Shown: positions 52,594 to 61,915 of the stretch, one piece after another
Position numbering within the stretch: position 1 is the stretch's first letter
Layout: the number at the start of each line of letters is the position of its first letter
Assembly (NCBI RefSeq): GCF_937884665.1
Contig: NZ_CAKZYF010000106.1
Coordinates: 27,214 to 91,213, forward strand
Reading direction: 5' to 3'
Length of the DNA: 64,000 nucleotides
From: an uncultured Allomuricauda sp.
GTDB lineage: Bacteria > Bacteroidota > Bacteroidia > Flavobacteriales > Flavobacteriaceae
Translations under genes and position numbers: made by a program
The notes under the pieces: generated by a model
What the model saw: the letters and a program-made list of their open reading frames with translations, nothing else
Databases searched by the model: none
Told to the model about the DNA's origin: nothing

Positions 52594-53867
52594 AAATACT
52601 GTCCAATGCCAAAAACAATGCCATTGGAACCGTCTTCAGAAACGCCAATGCCATAATCCAGTCTAAAAACCGCATTGAAAATACGTTTGTGTATAAATCT
52701 AACCCCAAATCCAGGAAATACACGGACATTGCTTCCACTAAACAACTCTGAAAAATCTTCACCAGGATTTCTCCAAGAACCGGCATCTATAAAAGCGTTT
52801 CCCTGGAAGGCAAACCATCCTCTTTCATAAAATGTATGACGATATTCTGTATTTAAAACAATGGCGGCGGTACCTCGGTCCACAGTATTCCCCACGCCTC
52901 GAATATTCAATTGATTGTCCAAGGTAAAAGGAGCAAAAGGCGAATCCTCATTCCCAATAGAGGCCGCCAAACGTAATCTGGAGGCCCAATTGCCGCGCTC
53001 CCTAACCTTTTTGTAGTAAATGAAATCATTTCTTATGGAGAGAAAATCGCCCAAAAAAGTTTCGGCTTCCCCTTCCCCATCCAAAAAAGTAAAATATTGC
53101 GCGGTAAACTCATTGTTGACACCGTCAATATATTGATAATCAATATCTACATTGATATGTCTGTAAAATGCACGATATACCAACTTATCCGCTGAAAGCG
53201 ATAAGGGTGCGTCGGGCACAGGAACCTCACCTATAAAATCATAAGACTCTTTTACAAAACTCGCCCCTATCTCAGCTTCATTATGAAAGTCAAACGAAAA
53301 AATAAGATTTGCCTCAGCAGATTGACTGTTAAATCTGTAGTCCTTGGTTCCCTCCGTGAAAAATACGGGTTCCTGGGTGGTCTGGTCTTGAAAACTGAAA
53401 CCTACTCCCAATTTGTCGCTGAAAAGAAATGGGTGTTCATAAAAGAATCCATAGGAATTGAAAACGTTCCTTGCATAAAAGGCTCCCAACAGCTGATTAT
53501 TTCCCAAAAAATTAAACTCAAATACTGAAAGTCGATAGGCAAAATCCCCATTGTTGGCAGTAGCGATCCGTAACCCCGGAATAATGGTGAAATTCTCTAC
53601 AATCTCGTAGCGTAGAATATTTTTTCCCGCTTTTTCCTCAATGGAATACGAAGCATTGGCTATTCCCGGTAGACGCTTTAGGCGTTCTACATCTGTACGG
53701 ATCTTCAAGGAATCATAAGGACTATCAGGTTTTACTTTTACCAAACGTCGCAAAAAACGTTCCTTGGTACGTTTCAAACCGGAAAACTCCAATTGGTCAA
53801 CGGTTTGCTGGGAAAACGAAAAAGACGTCACCAGTAAAAAACACAGGATAATTTTATACATCCGCAT
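52590..53867 (-). CDS. Small BamA/TamA-like outer-membrane protein with one POTRA domain
   Basis: 425 aa. Signal peptide (1-19). One POTRA-like domain (about 22-95: VDQLEFSGLKRTKERFLRRL). A beta-barrel of the surface-antigen family follows, with the conserved LNIRGVGNTVDRGTA (about 320-334) and alternating strands ending in GIVFGIGQYF. BamA family members insert or export outer-membrane proteins; this short form lacks the extra POTRA domains and its client is unknown. ATG start. Confidence 0.87.
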   Translation of the reverse strand: MRMYKIILCFLLVTSFSFSQQTVDQLEFSGLKRTKERFLRRLVKVKPDSPYDSLKIRTDVERLKRLPGIANASYSIEEKAGKNILRYEIVENFTIIPGLRIATANNGDFAYRLSVFEFNFLGNNQLLGAFYARNVFNSYGFFYEHPFLFSDKLGVGFSFQDQTTQEPVFFTEGTKDYRFNSQSAEANLIFSFDFHNEAEIGASFVKESYDFIGEVPVPDAPLSLSADKLVYRAFYRHINVDIDYQYIDGVNNEFTAQYFTFLDGEGEAETFLGDFLSIRNDFIYYKKVRERGNWASRLRLAASIGNEDSPFAPFTLDNQLNIRGVGNTVDRGTAAIVLNTEYRHTFYERGWFAFQGNAFIDAGSWRNPGEDFSELFSGSNVRVFPGFGVRFIHKRIFNAVFRLDYGIGVSEDGSNGIVFGIGQYF

Positions 53868-53997
53868 AGGGTTTGATGTTGATTATGACGAATTCCATAC
53901 AGTTTCCATACAGTTTCTTAACACTTTTTAAGATAACCTCTGATTTTAACGCTAGTTTAAATCTCTTTAAAGCAATAATTTTAGAAAAACTTGCGGT

Positions 53998-54999
53998 ATG
54001 GAACAATTCGCATTCCAAACATTTCCCTTAGGTTTTCCCTGGCCAACGCAAAATCCTTTTCTTTTTTGCGCGTATCATTTAGACCGTTATCCGAGAGGTA
54101 ATGAAAATATGGGACCGGACACTAAACTTTTGATGGGCAGGAACCTTGGAAATGACTTCACACTAAAAGATGGGTGGCGGATGTACCATGGGGCCACAAT
54201 TCCCGGCTTTCCCTACCATCCACATCGCGGTTTTGAAACGATCACCCTGGTGAACAAAGGGTATTGCGATCATTCGGATTCATTAGGTGCTGCAGGTCGA
54301 TTTGGTGAAGGGGACGTACAATGGATGACCGCTGGCCGGGGAGTACAACATTCCGAAATGTTTCCTCTTTTAAATGAGGATAAAGATAATCCCTTGGAGC
54401 TTTTTCAAGTATGGTTGAACCTGCCCAGAAAAGATAAGTTTGTGGAACCCCACTTCAAGATGTTGTGGCACGAAGACATTCCCGTTCTACAGGAGGAAAA
54501 TGCCCAGGTCAAGATTATTGCAGGCAACTATAAAGGAACTCAAGCCTTGGACGCAGCACCGGACTCGTGGGCATTTACCGCTGAAAACCATGTTGCCATT
54601 TGGCAAATACGGGTGTCCCCAAAAACAACATATATACTTCCAGGAGCAAAAACGGAAGTCAACCGTAGTCTGTATTTTTACAAAGGTTCTGAGATCTTTA
54701 CCGGTGACCGCAAAATCAATGTGAATTTTGGTATCCATTGGAATGGAACCGAGGATATCAGCTTAAAAATTGGAGAAAAAGAAGCCCATTTCTTGGTATT
54801 ACAAGGAAAACCCATCAATGAACCTATCGTCAAATATGGTCCTTTTGTTATGAACTCTGAAGAGGAAATTCAGCAGGCGATGGAAGAATACAGACTGACA
54901 CAATTTGGGGGATGGCCGTGGCCCTATCCGGATAACGTGCACGAAAAAAACAAGGGGCGCTTTGCCCTCTATCCTAATGGAGAATTAGTTAAAAAATAG
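53998..54999 (+). CDS. Pirin family protein
   Basis: 333 aa, double-cupin protein. Metal ligands of pirin are visible: FPYHPHRGFETITLV and VQHSEMF (H, H, H, E). The C-terminal cupin is about 200-290. Pirins are cytoplasmic iron-binding proteins, some with quercetinase activity. Divergent from the BamA-like gene. Confidence 0.92.
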   Translation: MEQFAFQTFPLGFPWPTQNPFLFCAYHLDRYPRGNENMGPDTKLLMGRNLGNDFTLKDGWRMYHGATIPGFPYHPHRGFETITLVNKGYCDHSDSLGAAGRFGEGDVQWMTAGRGVQHSEMFPLLNEDKDNPLELFQVWLNLPRKDKFVEPHFKMLWHEDIPVLQEENAQVKIIAGNYKGTQALDAAPDSWAFTAENHVAIWQIRVSPKTTYILPGAKTEVNRSLYFYKGSEIFTGDRKINVNFGIHWNGTEDISLKIGEKEAHFLVLQGKPINEPIVKYGPFVMNSEEEIQQAMEEYRLTQFGGWPWPYPDNVHEKNKGRFALYPNGELVKK

Positions 55000-55039
55000 G
55001 GTTTTCGTTTAATTTTTGGCGCCAATTGCTCGAATTTTA

Positions 55040-55070
55040 TTGGAAAAACTTCAACAAAATTCTATATTTG
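55040..55070 (+). promoter_or_regulatory. Promoter for the BLUF gene
   Basis: TTG at 55040-55042, 20-bp spacer, TATATTTG at 55063-55070. Transcription would begin near 55075, just before the ATG at 55095, which rules out a start codon further upstream. Confidence 0.65.
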
Positions 55071-55094
55071 AGATATCCTATACCAATATATAAC

Positions 55095-55523
55095 ATGCAT
55101 TCGTTAGTTTATCGCTCTCAGGCGATTGATACTTTTGCAGTATCAGATATCTATAAAATGTTAAGCGATGCGAGAGAATTCAATTCGCGTCATAACATTA
55201 CCGGTTGTCTTTTGTACCATAACAATCAGTTTTTACAGCTTTTAGAGGGAGAAGAAAAGGAAGTGGAAAAGCTTTTTAAACGGATAAGTAAGGATGCTAG
55301 GCACCATGATCTGGAAATTATTTGTGAAGAGCGGGGATTTAGCCGTCTTTTTAACGATTGGAGCATGGCTTTTCACGATTATGGTCAAAACGGTAGTTCG
55401 GCAAATCTAAAACTAGGGCAGATAGATGGTTTTTTTGAAAAATCGAACACCTTTATGAAACCCACCAAATTGGCGATTCCTTTTTTTACAAACGTTAAGG
55501 ACATTCTGTTCAATACCAACTAA
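55095..55523 (+). CDS. BLUF domain blue-light sensor
   Basis: 142 aa; BLUF domain plus a short helical tail, no output domain. Flavin-site residues fit: Tyr in LVYRSQ near 6, Asn/Gln in NNQFLQLLEGE, and Trp/Met in DWSMAFHD near 96. The pattern HNITGCLLYHN is typical. BLUF proteins sense blue light through FAD and act through partner proteins. It lies about 4 kb from the photolyase operon. Start chosen from the promoter position. Confidence 0.9.
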   Translation: MHSLVYRSQAIDTFAVSDIYKMLSDAREFNSRHNITGCLLYHNNQFLQLLEGEEKEVEKLFKRISKDARHHDLEIICEERGFSRLFNDWSMAFHDYGQNGSSANLKLGQIDGFFEKSNTFMKPTKLAIPFFTNVKDILFNTN

Positions 55524-55550
55524 AGTTCCAGAGACAAAGACTACCTCTCG

Positions 55551-56858
55551 CTAGACCCTGACAATATCCGCTCCTATGGCGCGCAATCGGATATCAATAT
55601 TTTCATATCCCCTGTCAATTTGTTCGATATTCTGGATTGTGGAAGTACCCTTGGCAGAGAGTGCCGCAATCAGAAGGGAGACTCCCGCGCGTATATCTGG
55701 GGAAACCATCGTGGTCGCCTTTAAAGTAGATTTGAAATTGTGACCGATAACAGTAGCCCTATGGGGATCGCATAAAATGATTTTGGCCCCCATGTCAATT
55801 AATTTATCCACGAAAAATAGACGGCTTTCAAACATTTTCTGATGGATGACCACTTCACCGTGGGCCTGAATGGCAACCACCAATAAAATACTTAGCAAAT
55901 CTGGGGTCAATCCCGGCCAGGGAGCATCGGCAATGGTCAATATAGAACCATCAATATAGTTTTGGATTTCATACCCATCTTCATGCTTTGGGATATAAAT
56001 ATCATCGTTTCTTCTTTCCAATTGTATTCCCAACTTTTGAAAAGCATTCGGAATTTGGCCCAAGTCGTTCCAACTCACATTTTTTATGGTGAGCTCACTA
56101 CGGGTCATAGCGGCTAATCCGATCCAACTTCCTATTTCTATCATATCCGGCAACATTGTGTGCGTTGTGCCCTGCAGAGATTCAACGCCTTCAATGGTTA
56201 ATAAGTTAGAACCTATTCCCGAAATTTTAGCCCCCATCCTATTCAACATCTTGCAAAGTTGCTGGAGATAGGGCTCGCAAGCCGCATTATAAATGGTAGT
56301 GGTTCCCTCTGCCAAAACCGCGGCCATTACGATGTTGGCAGTTCCTGTTACCGATGCCTCATCCAAAAGCATATAGGCTCCCACCAGTTTATCTGCTTCT
56401 ACACCATAAAAATATTCTTCGCGATTGTACCTAAATTTAGCTCCGAGCTTGATAAAACCTTCAAAGTGGGTATCCAGACGTCTTCGCCCAATTTTGTCGC
56501 CTCCCGGTTTTGGAATATAACCTTTACCGAACCTTCCTAGTAATGGACCTACCAACATAATGGAACCTCTTAGCCCTCTTCCGTCCTTTTTGAATTGATT
56601 GGATTGCAGATATTCGAGATTGATATCGTCTGCCTTAAAAGTATAGGAACCTTTGCTCTTCTTTTGAATTTTTACGCCCAAATCCTCTAAAAGCGCTATC
56701 AATTTATTGACATCAATAATATCGGGAATGTTGTGGATGGTAACCTCTTCCGGGGAGAGCAACACAGCGCATAAAATCTGAAGGGCTTCGTTTTTGGCTC
56801 CCTGCGGAGTGATATCACCATGAAGCTGGCGACCGCCCGTTATTCTAAAAGTACCCAT
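55551..56858 (-). CDS. murA: UDP-N-acetylglucosamine 1-carboxyvinyltransferase MurA
   Basis: 435 aa, EPSP-synthase-like fold; first committed step of peptidoglycan synthesis. Motifs: PQGAKNEALQIL at 18-29, PGGDKIGRRRLDTHF near 118, and RAGVSLLIAALSAKG in the C-terminal part. The residue at the usual catalytic/fosfomycin-binding Cys (E. coli C115, in PGGCTIG) is Asp (D121). This Cys-to-Asp change is known in some bacteria to give natural fosfomycin tolerance. DUF4290 gene lies 13 bp upstream on the same strand. Confidence 0.95.
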   Translation of the reverse strand: MGTFRITGGRQLHGDITPQGAKNEALQILCAVLLSPEEVTIHNIPDIIDVNKLIALLEDLGVKIQKKSKGSYTFKADDINLEYLQSNQFKKDGRGLRGSIMLVGPLLGRFGKGYIPKPGGDKIGRRRLDTHFEGFIKLGAKFRYNREEYFYGVEADKLVGAYMLLDEASVTGTANIVMAAVLAEGTTTIYNAACEPYLQQLCKMLNRMGAKISGIGSNLLTIEGVESLQGTTHTMLPDMIEIGSWIGLAAMTRSELTIKNVSWNDLGQIPNAFQKLGIQLERRNDDIYIPKHEDGYEIQNYIDGSILTIADAPWPGLTPDLLSILLVVAIQAHGEVVIHQKMFESRLFFVDKLIDMGAKIILCDPHRATVIGHNFKSTLKATTMVSPDIRAGVSLLIAALSAKGTSTIQNIEQIDRGYENIDIRLRAIGADIVRV

Positions 56859-56871
56859 ACAGTTTTAGAAT

Positions 56872-57525
56872 TCAATACCTTTTTTTGGACCTGCCGTTGC
56901 GTTGGCCTTTCTTGTTGCCCCCGCTGTTCCTATTGGATTTTGTTACGCGATTTTTTAAGAATTGATCGCTGTTGGTTAGGTTTTCCCCATTGGGTGCCAA
57001 ATCAATCTGACCCTCGCTCAACTCCTTCAAATGCTCAAAGATGACGGCATCTTCCACACTGTCTTTGTTCCAGTTCAGATAGCATTTCTTCATGTGATTG
57101 GCAATGGCGTATTCCAATCCGGTGCGCATATCTCCTTTTTCCCATTTGATGGCCACATCAATCATGCGCTTGATGTTGTTTCCGTAAAAACGGTACTTCG
57201 GATGGTTCTGGGGATACTCCAACGGTTCAGGACGCTGCTGAAGTACCTCTTTTGATGTTATTGGAAAGGGAGAATCCACGTCCAGTTTAAAATCGGACAT
57301 AATGAACAATTGATCCCATAGCTTGTGCTGAAAGTCGGGTACATCCCGAAGATGAGGCTGTAAGTTACCCATCACACTGATTATGGCCTTCGCCACTTTG
57401 TTGCGCTCTTCTCTATCCGCAATGGATACGGCATGGTCCACCATTTTTTGAAAGTGACGACCGTATTCGGGAATAAAAAGTTTGGAACGCTCTGTATTGT
57501 ATTCTAAATGTTCTACTTGATTCAA
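56872..57525 (-). CDS. DUF4290 family protein
   Basis: 217 aa. The conserved segments LEYNTERSKLFIPEYGRHFQ and PHLRDVPDFQHKLWDQL match DUF4290, a Bacteroidota family of unknown function. The C-terminus is a Lys/Arg/Asn-rich tail (about 195-217), which could bind nucleic acid. TTG start at 57525: an in-frame TAA lies nine codons upstream and no ATG fits. Followed by murA, 13 bp away. Confidence 0.87.
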   Translation of the reverse strand: MNQVEHLEYNTERSKLFIPEYGRHFQKMVDHAVSIADREERNKVAKAIISVMGNLQPHLRDVPDFQHKLWDQLFIMSDFKLDVDSPFPITSKEVLQQRPEPLEYPQNHPKYRFYGNNIKRMIDVAIKWEKGDMRTGLEYAIANHMKKCYLNWNKDSVEDAVIFEHLKELSEGQIDLAPNGENLTNSDQFLKNRVTKSNRNSGGNKKGQRNGRSKKRY

Positions 57526-57608
57526 ATTAAAAGTATTAAGAAATTAATGCAATGGAAAGTATTACTTATACCTAGCGCAAAATAGTAAAATTATGGCAAT
57601 TGCCTCCA

Positions 57609-57896
57609 TTAAAGTGAAATAACCCCCTCTACCGTGGCCACTTCTTTATATTTGGCTATGACCGCATCTGGATCATCCATGTTTACCGTAATGGAGACGC
57701 TGGTATATGTACCTTTTTTCGACTTTTTAGACTCAATGACCGCGCCCGTATTGTCGAAAAAAGAGGTGATTTTTTCTATCTTTTCATCATCGGTAGGTAC
57801 TATAAATTTGTAAAGGTAACTAGAAGGCCACTTGGTATCTTCAAAAAGTTGTTCCCTCAAACGCCCGTAAAACTCCTCGGATTTATCTTCGTCCAT
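57609..57896 (-). CDS. DUF493 family protein
   Basis: 95 aa from the ATG at 57896 (MDEDKSEEFYGRL); the frame stays open further upstream but that part overlaps the divergent ATPase gene and is not protein-like. The ferredoxin-like fold YKFIVPTDDEKIEKI ... GTYTSVSITVNMDDPDAV matches the DUF493/YbeD type, a small ACT-like regulatory family. Function unknown. Confidence 0.87.
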   Translation of the reverse strand: MDEDKSEEFYGRLREQLFEDTKWPSSYLYKFIVPTDDEKIEKITSFFDNTGAVIESKKSKKGTYTSVSITVNMDDPDAVIAKYKEVATVEGVISL

Positions 57897-57910
57897 ACCT
57901 TTCGTTTTGA

Positions 57911-57918
57911 CAAAGATA
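57911..57918 (-). promoter_or_regulatory. -7 box (TATCTTTG on the minus strand) for the DUF493 gene
   Basis: Exact match, 14 nt before the DUF493 ATG. No clear -33 element. Confidence 0.4.
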
Positions 57919-57984
57919 GAGCATCTACGAGAATTTTTTTTCCTTGCTCCTATTTCCTTACTTAGTATTTTGAAAGTATTGTTT

Positions 57985-58545
57985 TTGGAGAATAGAAAAA
58001 TTGTAATCACCGGTGCTCCCGGAACCGGAAAAACATCAATAATAAAAGGTCTTGAGGAGAGAGGTTTCCCTTGTTTCCACGAAATCATAAGAGAAATGAC
58101 CTCCAAAGCAAAAAGTGAGGGCCATCCAGAGACGTTTACCTCCAATCCCCTACTTTTCGTTGAGGATTCCCTTCAGTTCAACAAGGACTTGTTGAAAGGA
58201 AGGACCGAACATTTTAAAAAATCCCTTACACTGGAACAGCCCATAATTTTTTTTGACCGAGGTATTCCCGATGTACTGGCCTACATGGATTTTTTTGATC
58301 AACCCTATGATGAAGCGTTTACACGTGCAAGTCGTGTAAACCGATATGACCGTGTTTTTTTGCTACCACCTTGGAAAGAAATCTATGTTTCGGACAACGA
58401 GCGCTTGGAATCTTTCGATGAGGCACAAAAGATACATGCCGCTTTAGAGGATACCTATTCCCATCTGGGTTATGAACCCATACTTGTCCCTAAGCGTACG
58501 GTTCCAGAACGAATTGATTTTGTTCTGGAAAAACTCAACGACTAA
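57985..58545 (+). CDS. P-loop ATPase (AAA_28-like)
   Basis: About 187 aa. P-loop GAPGTGKTS is close to the start, with a Walker B-like region IIFFDRGIPDVLAY near 90 and a conserved RVFLLPPWKEIYVSD near 125. These proteins look like small nucleotide kinases or ATPases of the AAA_28 group; the substrate is unknown. The frame is open back to 57907, but that start would overlap the DUF493 promoter, so I use the TTG at 57985 (LENRKIVITG); TTG at 57979 is an alternative. Confidence 0.78.
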   Translation: MENRKIVITGAPGTGKTSIIKGLEERGFPCFHEIIREMTSKAKSEGHPETFTSNPLLFVEDSLQFNKDLLKGRTEHFKKSLTLEQPIIFFDRGIPDVLAYMDFFDQPYDEAFTRASRVNRYDRVFLLPPWKEIYVSDNERLESFDEAQKIHAALEDTYSHLGYEPILVPKRTVPERIDFVLEKLND

Positions 58546-58547
58546 AG

Positions 58548-60442
58548 ATGCTTCAAAAAGCAAAAACCGTTTTACAGGATTTTTGGGGTCATTCGAATTT
58601 CAGAGGTTCCCAAGCAGATATCATAAGTGCGGTCTTTGATGATAAAGATATTTTGGCTCTACTGCCAACGGGCGGTGGAAAATCCATTTGTTATCAAGTC
58701 CCCGCTATCTGTATGGAAGGAATTTGTATAGTGGTATCACCCCTGGTAGCATTAATACAAAATCAAGTTGACGATTTAAAAAAAAGGGGGGTTAAAGCGA
58801 TAGCACTGACAGGAGGTATCCCTTTTGACGAACTAAATGACCTATTGGATAATTGTTGCTATGGCAACTACAAATTTCTGTATTTATCTCCCGAACGATT
58901 ACAGCAGAGCTTGATTCAAGAACGAATCAAAGAGATGAACGTAAATTTGATCGCAATAGATGAGGCCCACTGTATTTCACAGTGGGGAAATGATTTTAGA
59001 CCCGCTTACCTTCATTGTTCCCTGTTGCGGGAATTGGCACCGGGAAAACCTTTTTTGGCCTTAACTGCAACGGCAACAACCCGAGTGATAGAGGATATTG
59101 TCCGAAATTTGGAACTAAACAATGTCCAACTTTTTAAAGATTCATTCGCCAGGAAAAATATTGGATTGAGCGTTCAACATCGGGAGGACAAGCCCTATTA
59201 TTTAAAGAAGATGTTAGTTTCGGTAGATGCTTGCAGCATCGTTTATACACGATCCCGGAAAACAACGATTCAAATTAGCCAATTTCTGATTGAACAGGGT
59301 ATGAATGCCACCTTTTTCCATGGGGGCCTATCCAAATTGGAAAAAGAGCACCGCCTTCAAAAATGGATGGAAAACGACATACAGATCATCGTGGCCACCA
59401 ATGCGTTTGGAATGGGAGTGGACAAGCCGGACGTGCGCCTTGTTGTCCATTATCAAATTCCCGATAGTTTAGAAAGTTACTTTCAAGAAGCGGGAAGAGC
59501 GGGAAGGGATGGGAAACGTTCAAAAGCTGTTATATTGACAAATGTAGCGGACAGGACCATCGCACAAAGACAATTTTTGGAATCTTTACCGGATGTTGGT
59601 TTTTTGAAAATCCTGTACAAACAGCTAAACAATTTTTGCCAGATTTCCTATGGGGAATTGCCCGAAAAGTCCTTCGGACTTCATTTCAGCTCATTTTGTA
59701 AACGATATAACTTCGATTCGAATCTTACCTACCAAGGACTCCAAATCCTAGACCAAAACTCGGTAATATCCCTTTCGGATAACTTTCGGCAACGCACCAC
59801 GCTGCAGTTCTTGGCAAAACGACAGGATTTTATTTCGTATACCGGGAAATATCCCAAATATCAAGCTACTTTACAGACGATTCTGCGTACCTACGGCGGT
59901 ATCCTGGATTTTGAAACTAAAATAGACCTTGCTCTTATTGCGAAAAAAACCAAGGTTCCTGAAACCGCTTTAGATACTCTTTTAAAGCAACTTCATGCAG
60001 ACGGTATCGCACGTTACCAAACCCAGAATAAGGATCTTGAGGTGACCTTTTTGGTTCCCCGTGAAGATGACCGAACCATCAATGCTTTTGCAAAAAAAAT
60101 AAGGTCCTTGCAGAAAGTAAGAAGCAAAACCTAAAATCCATGTTCGATTTTATCGATAATACTCGTATTTGCAGAAGTCGGTTTATATTGAATTATTTCG
60201 GTGAAGCATCGCCCACTAACTGCGGTATGTGCGATATTTGTACCCAAGAGGAGACCATTCCAATGACGGTCCTAAAAGAAAAAATCTTTGATATGTTAAG
60301 GGAACAACCGCATTCTTCGAGAAAGATAGCTTCACATCTTGGAGCTGGGGAGAGACAAATTCTTGCAGCCCTACGACTCATGCTGGAGGATGGTATAATT
60401 CAACTGAACCATAAAAACGAGTATGTCCGAAACAAAGAATAA
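58548..60442 (+). pseudogene. recQ: RecQ family DNA helicase, split by a -1 frame change
   Basis: Two reading frames make one RecQ of about 630 aa. Part 1 (58548-60134): Walker A LPTGGGKSICYQ, DEAH box IDEAHCISQWG, helicase C motifs GRAGRDGKR, then stop at 60132. Part 2 carries the zinc domain with all four Cys (RICRSRF, NCGMCDIC) and a winged-helix tail, in the -1 frame. The -1 frame is open from 60098, where a slippery heptamer A AAA AAA (60092-60098) lies in the correct phase. So the split may be programmed frameshifting, slippage in the A8 run, a 1-nt deletion (for example near 60119) or a sequence error. Part 1 alone lacks the zinc site. Confidence 0.85.
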
Positions 60443-61391
60443 ATCCCTCCGCATAGTTTTCATGGGCACCCCAGAATTTGCCGTGGAAAGCCTAAGACAC
60501 CTTTTGGGCGCTCAACTCAACCTTGTCGGTGTCGTAACGGCGCCGGACCGTCCTGCTGGGAGAGGGCGTAAAATTCAAGAATCTGCGGTTAAAAAATTTG
60601 CCGTTGCCAACGGAATTAGGGTATTGCAACCTCTGAAATTAAGGGATGAATCCTTCTTGGAGCAGCTACGGGAACTTAACGCAAATTTACAGGTGGTCGT
60701 GGCCTTTCGAATGTTGCCCAGAGCAGTATGGGAAATGCCCGAATACGGAACTTTTAATCTGCACGCCTCACTTTTGCCACAATACCGAGGTGCTGCTCCC
60801 ATTAACTGGGCCTTGATGAACGGTGAGACAGAGACGGGGGTCACTACCTTCTTTATAGATGATAAAATTGATACCGGACACATGATCCTCCAAACCAAAG
60901 CGGCAATTACTCCAGGGGACAATGCGGGAAGCTTACATGATCGACTAATGTCCATTGGTGGGCGATTGGTTGTGGAGACTTGTACCTTAATTGCCCAAGG
61001 AGATGTGGAAACGCATCCCCAAAAACAATCAGACCTGCTTAAACCAGCCCCAAAAATCAACAAGGAAACTTGTAGAATTGATTGGAGCAAGCCAATGGAC
61101 CAAATCCAAAATCACATTCGCGGTCTAAGTCCCTATCCGGGAGCGTGGTCGTTCCTTAAAAAATCCGCTGAAGCGGAAATGACCCAATTAAAAATATTCA
61201 AGAGTCGCTTCGAAATACAAAACCATTCCTTTACTACAGGTAGTATTATCCACTCCAAAAAAACGATGAAAGTAGCTGTCCAAAATGGATTTATCGTTTT
61301 ACTGGAGATACAATTTCCTGGAAAAAAAAGAATGAATGTCAAAGAAACGCTTCATGGACAGAAGCTGGGAGAAAATGCAGAAATGCGCTAA
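60423..61391 (+). CDS. fmt: Methionyl-tRNA formyltransferase Fmt
   Basis: 322 aa. N-terminal formyltransferase domain with IVFMGTPEFAVESL, the folate and catalytic region HASLLPQYRGAAPINWAL and GVTTFFIDDKIDTG; C-terminal OB-fold (about 215-310). It formylates initiator Met-tRNA. Overlaps the end of recQ by 20 bp. ATG start. Confidence 0.95.
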   Translation: MSETKNKSLRIVFMGTPEFAVESLRHLLGAQLNLVGVVTAPDRPAGRGRKIQESAVKKFAVANGIRVLQPLKLRDESFLEQLRELNANLQVVVAFRMLPRAVWEMPEYGTFNLHASLLPQYRGAAPINWALMNGETETGVTTFFIDDKIDTGHMILQTKAAITPGDNAGSLHDRLMSIGGRLVVETCTLIAQGDVETHPQKQSDLLKPAPKINKETCRIDWSKPMDQIQNHIRGLSPYPGAWSFLKKSAEAEMTQLKIFKSRFEIQNHSFTTGSIIHSKKTMKVAVQNGFIVLLEIQFPGKKRMNVKETLHGQKLGENAEMR

Positions 61392-61438
61392 AGCCACGTC
61401 ATTACTGGCCTGAGAAAAAGCGTACTTTTCATATGACT

Positions 61439-61490
61439 TTATCAACAAACGTTTCAAGTTATCAACAAAAACCTTGAATTCCCTTGAATT
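61439..61490. repeat. Nested direct repeats upstream of the HU gene
   Basis: TTATCAACAAA occurs at 61439-61449 and 61459-61469, exactly 20 bp apart; each contains TTATCAACA, one base from the DnaA-box consensus TTATCCACA. It is followed by a tandem copy of CCTTGAATT (from 61472 and 61482). TTCAAG and CTTGAA form an inverted pair around the second copy. Confidence 0.5.
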
Positions 61491-61493
61491 TAC

Positions 61494-61523
61494 TTGCGTG
61501 AACTGCAAATCCATATAAATTTG
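61494..61523 (+). promoter_or_regulatory. Promoter for the HU gene
   Basis: TTG at 61494-61496, 19-bp spacer, TAAATTTG at 61516-61523. Predicted leader about 40 nt before the ATG at 61568. Confidence 0.65.
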
Positions 61524-61567
61524 TCCAGTATTAAATTTTATTTAACAACAATTAATTTATTTCCATT

Positions 61568-61840
61568 ATGAACAAAACAGAATTAATCGATGCTATGGCA
61601 GCTGATGCAGGCATCACCAAAGCAGCAGCAAAAAAAGCATTGGAATCTTTCTTGGGAAATGTTGAGGGATCTCTTAAAAAAGGAAACCGAGTTTCTTTGG
61701 TAGGTTTTGGTTCTTGGTCTGTAGATCACAGAAAAGCTAGGGATGGTAGAAATCCACAAACTGGGCAGACCATTAAAATTGCAGCAAAAAATGTTGTAAA
61801 GTTCAAGGCAGGTGCTGAATTGAGCTCTGCGGTCAACTAA
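61568..61840 (+). CDS. HU family DNA-binding protein
   Basis: 90 aa, the normal HU length. The DNA-arm signature GRNPQTGQTIKI and the FGSWSVDHRKARDG segment are intact. HU is an abundant nucleoid protein that bends DNA. Strong promoter and terminator of its own; single-gene transcript. Confidence 0.95.
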   Translation: MNKTELIDAMAADAGITKAAAKKALESFLGNVEGSLKKGNRVSLVGFGSWSVDHRKARDGRNPQTGQTIKIAAKNVVKFKAGAELSSAVN

Positions 61841-61865
61841 TCCATTTGTCTTTAAAAAATATATC

Positions 61866-61893
61866 AAAAGCACTTCACCTCAGAAGTGCTTTT
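61866..61893 (+). terminator. Intrinsic terminator of the HU gene
   Basis: An 11-bp stem AAAAGCACTTC/GAAGTGCTTTT with a 6-nt loop, then a T-run. Strong. Confidence 0.9.
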
Positions 61894-61915
61894 TTTATTC
61901 GTTTTCCCTTGATTT

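Noticed and set aside
57897..58145. N-terminal extension of the DUF493 gene
   Set aside because: It is antisense to the ATPase gene and the DUF493 domain starts at the ATG at 57896, which has a -7 box 14 nt upstream.
60140..60442. Separate small zinc-finger gene after recQ
   Set aside because: Its zinc and winged-helix parts are the usual C-terminus of RecQ, so it is the second half of a split gene.
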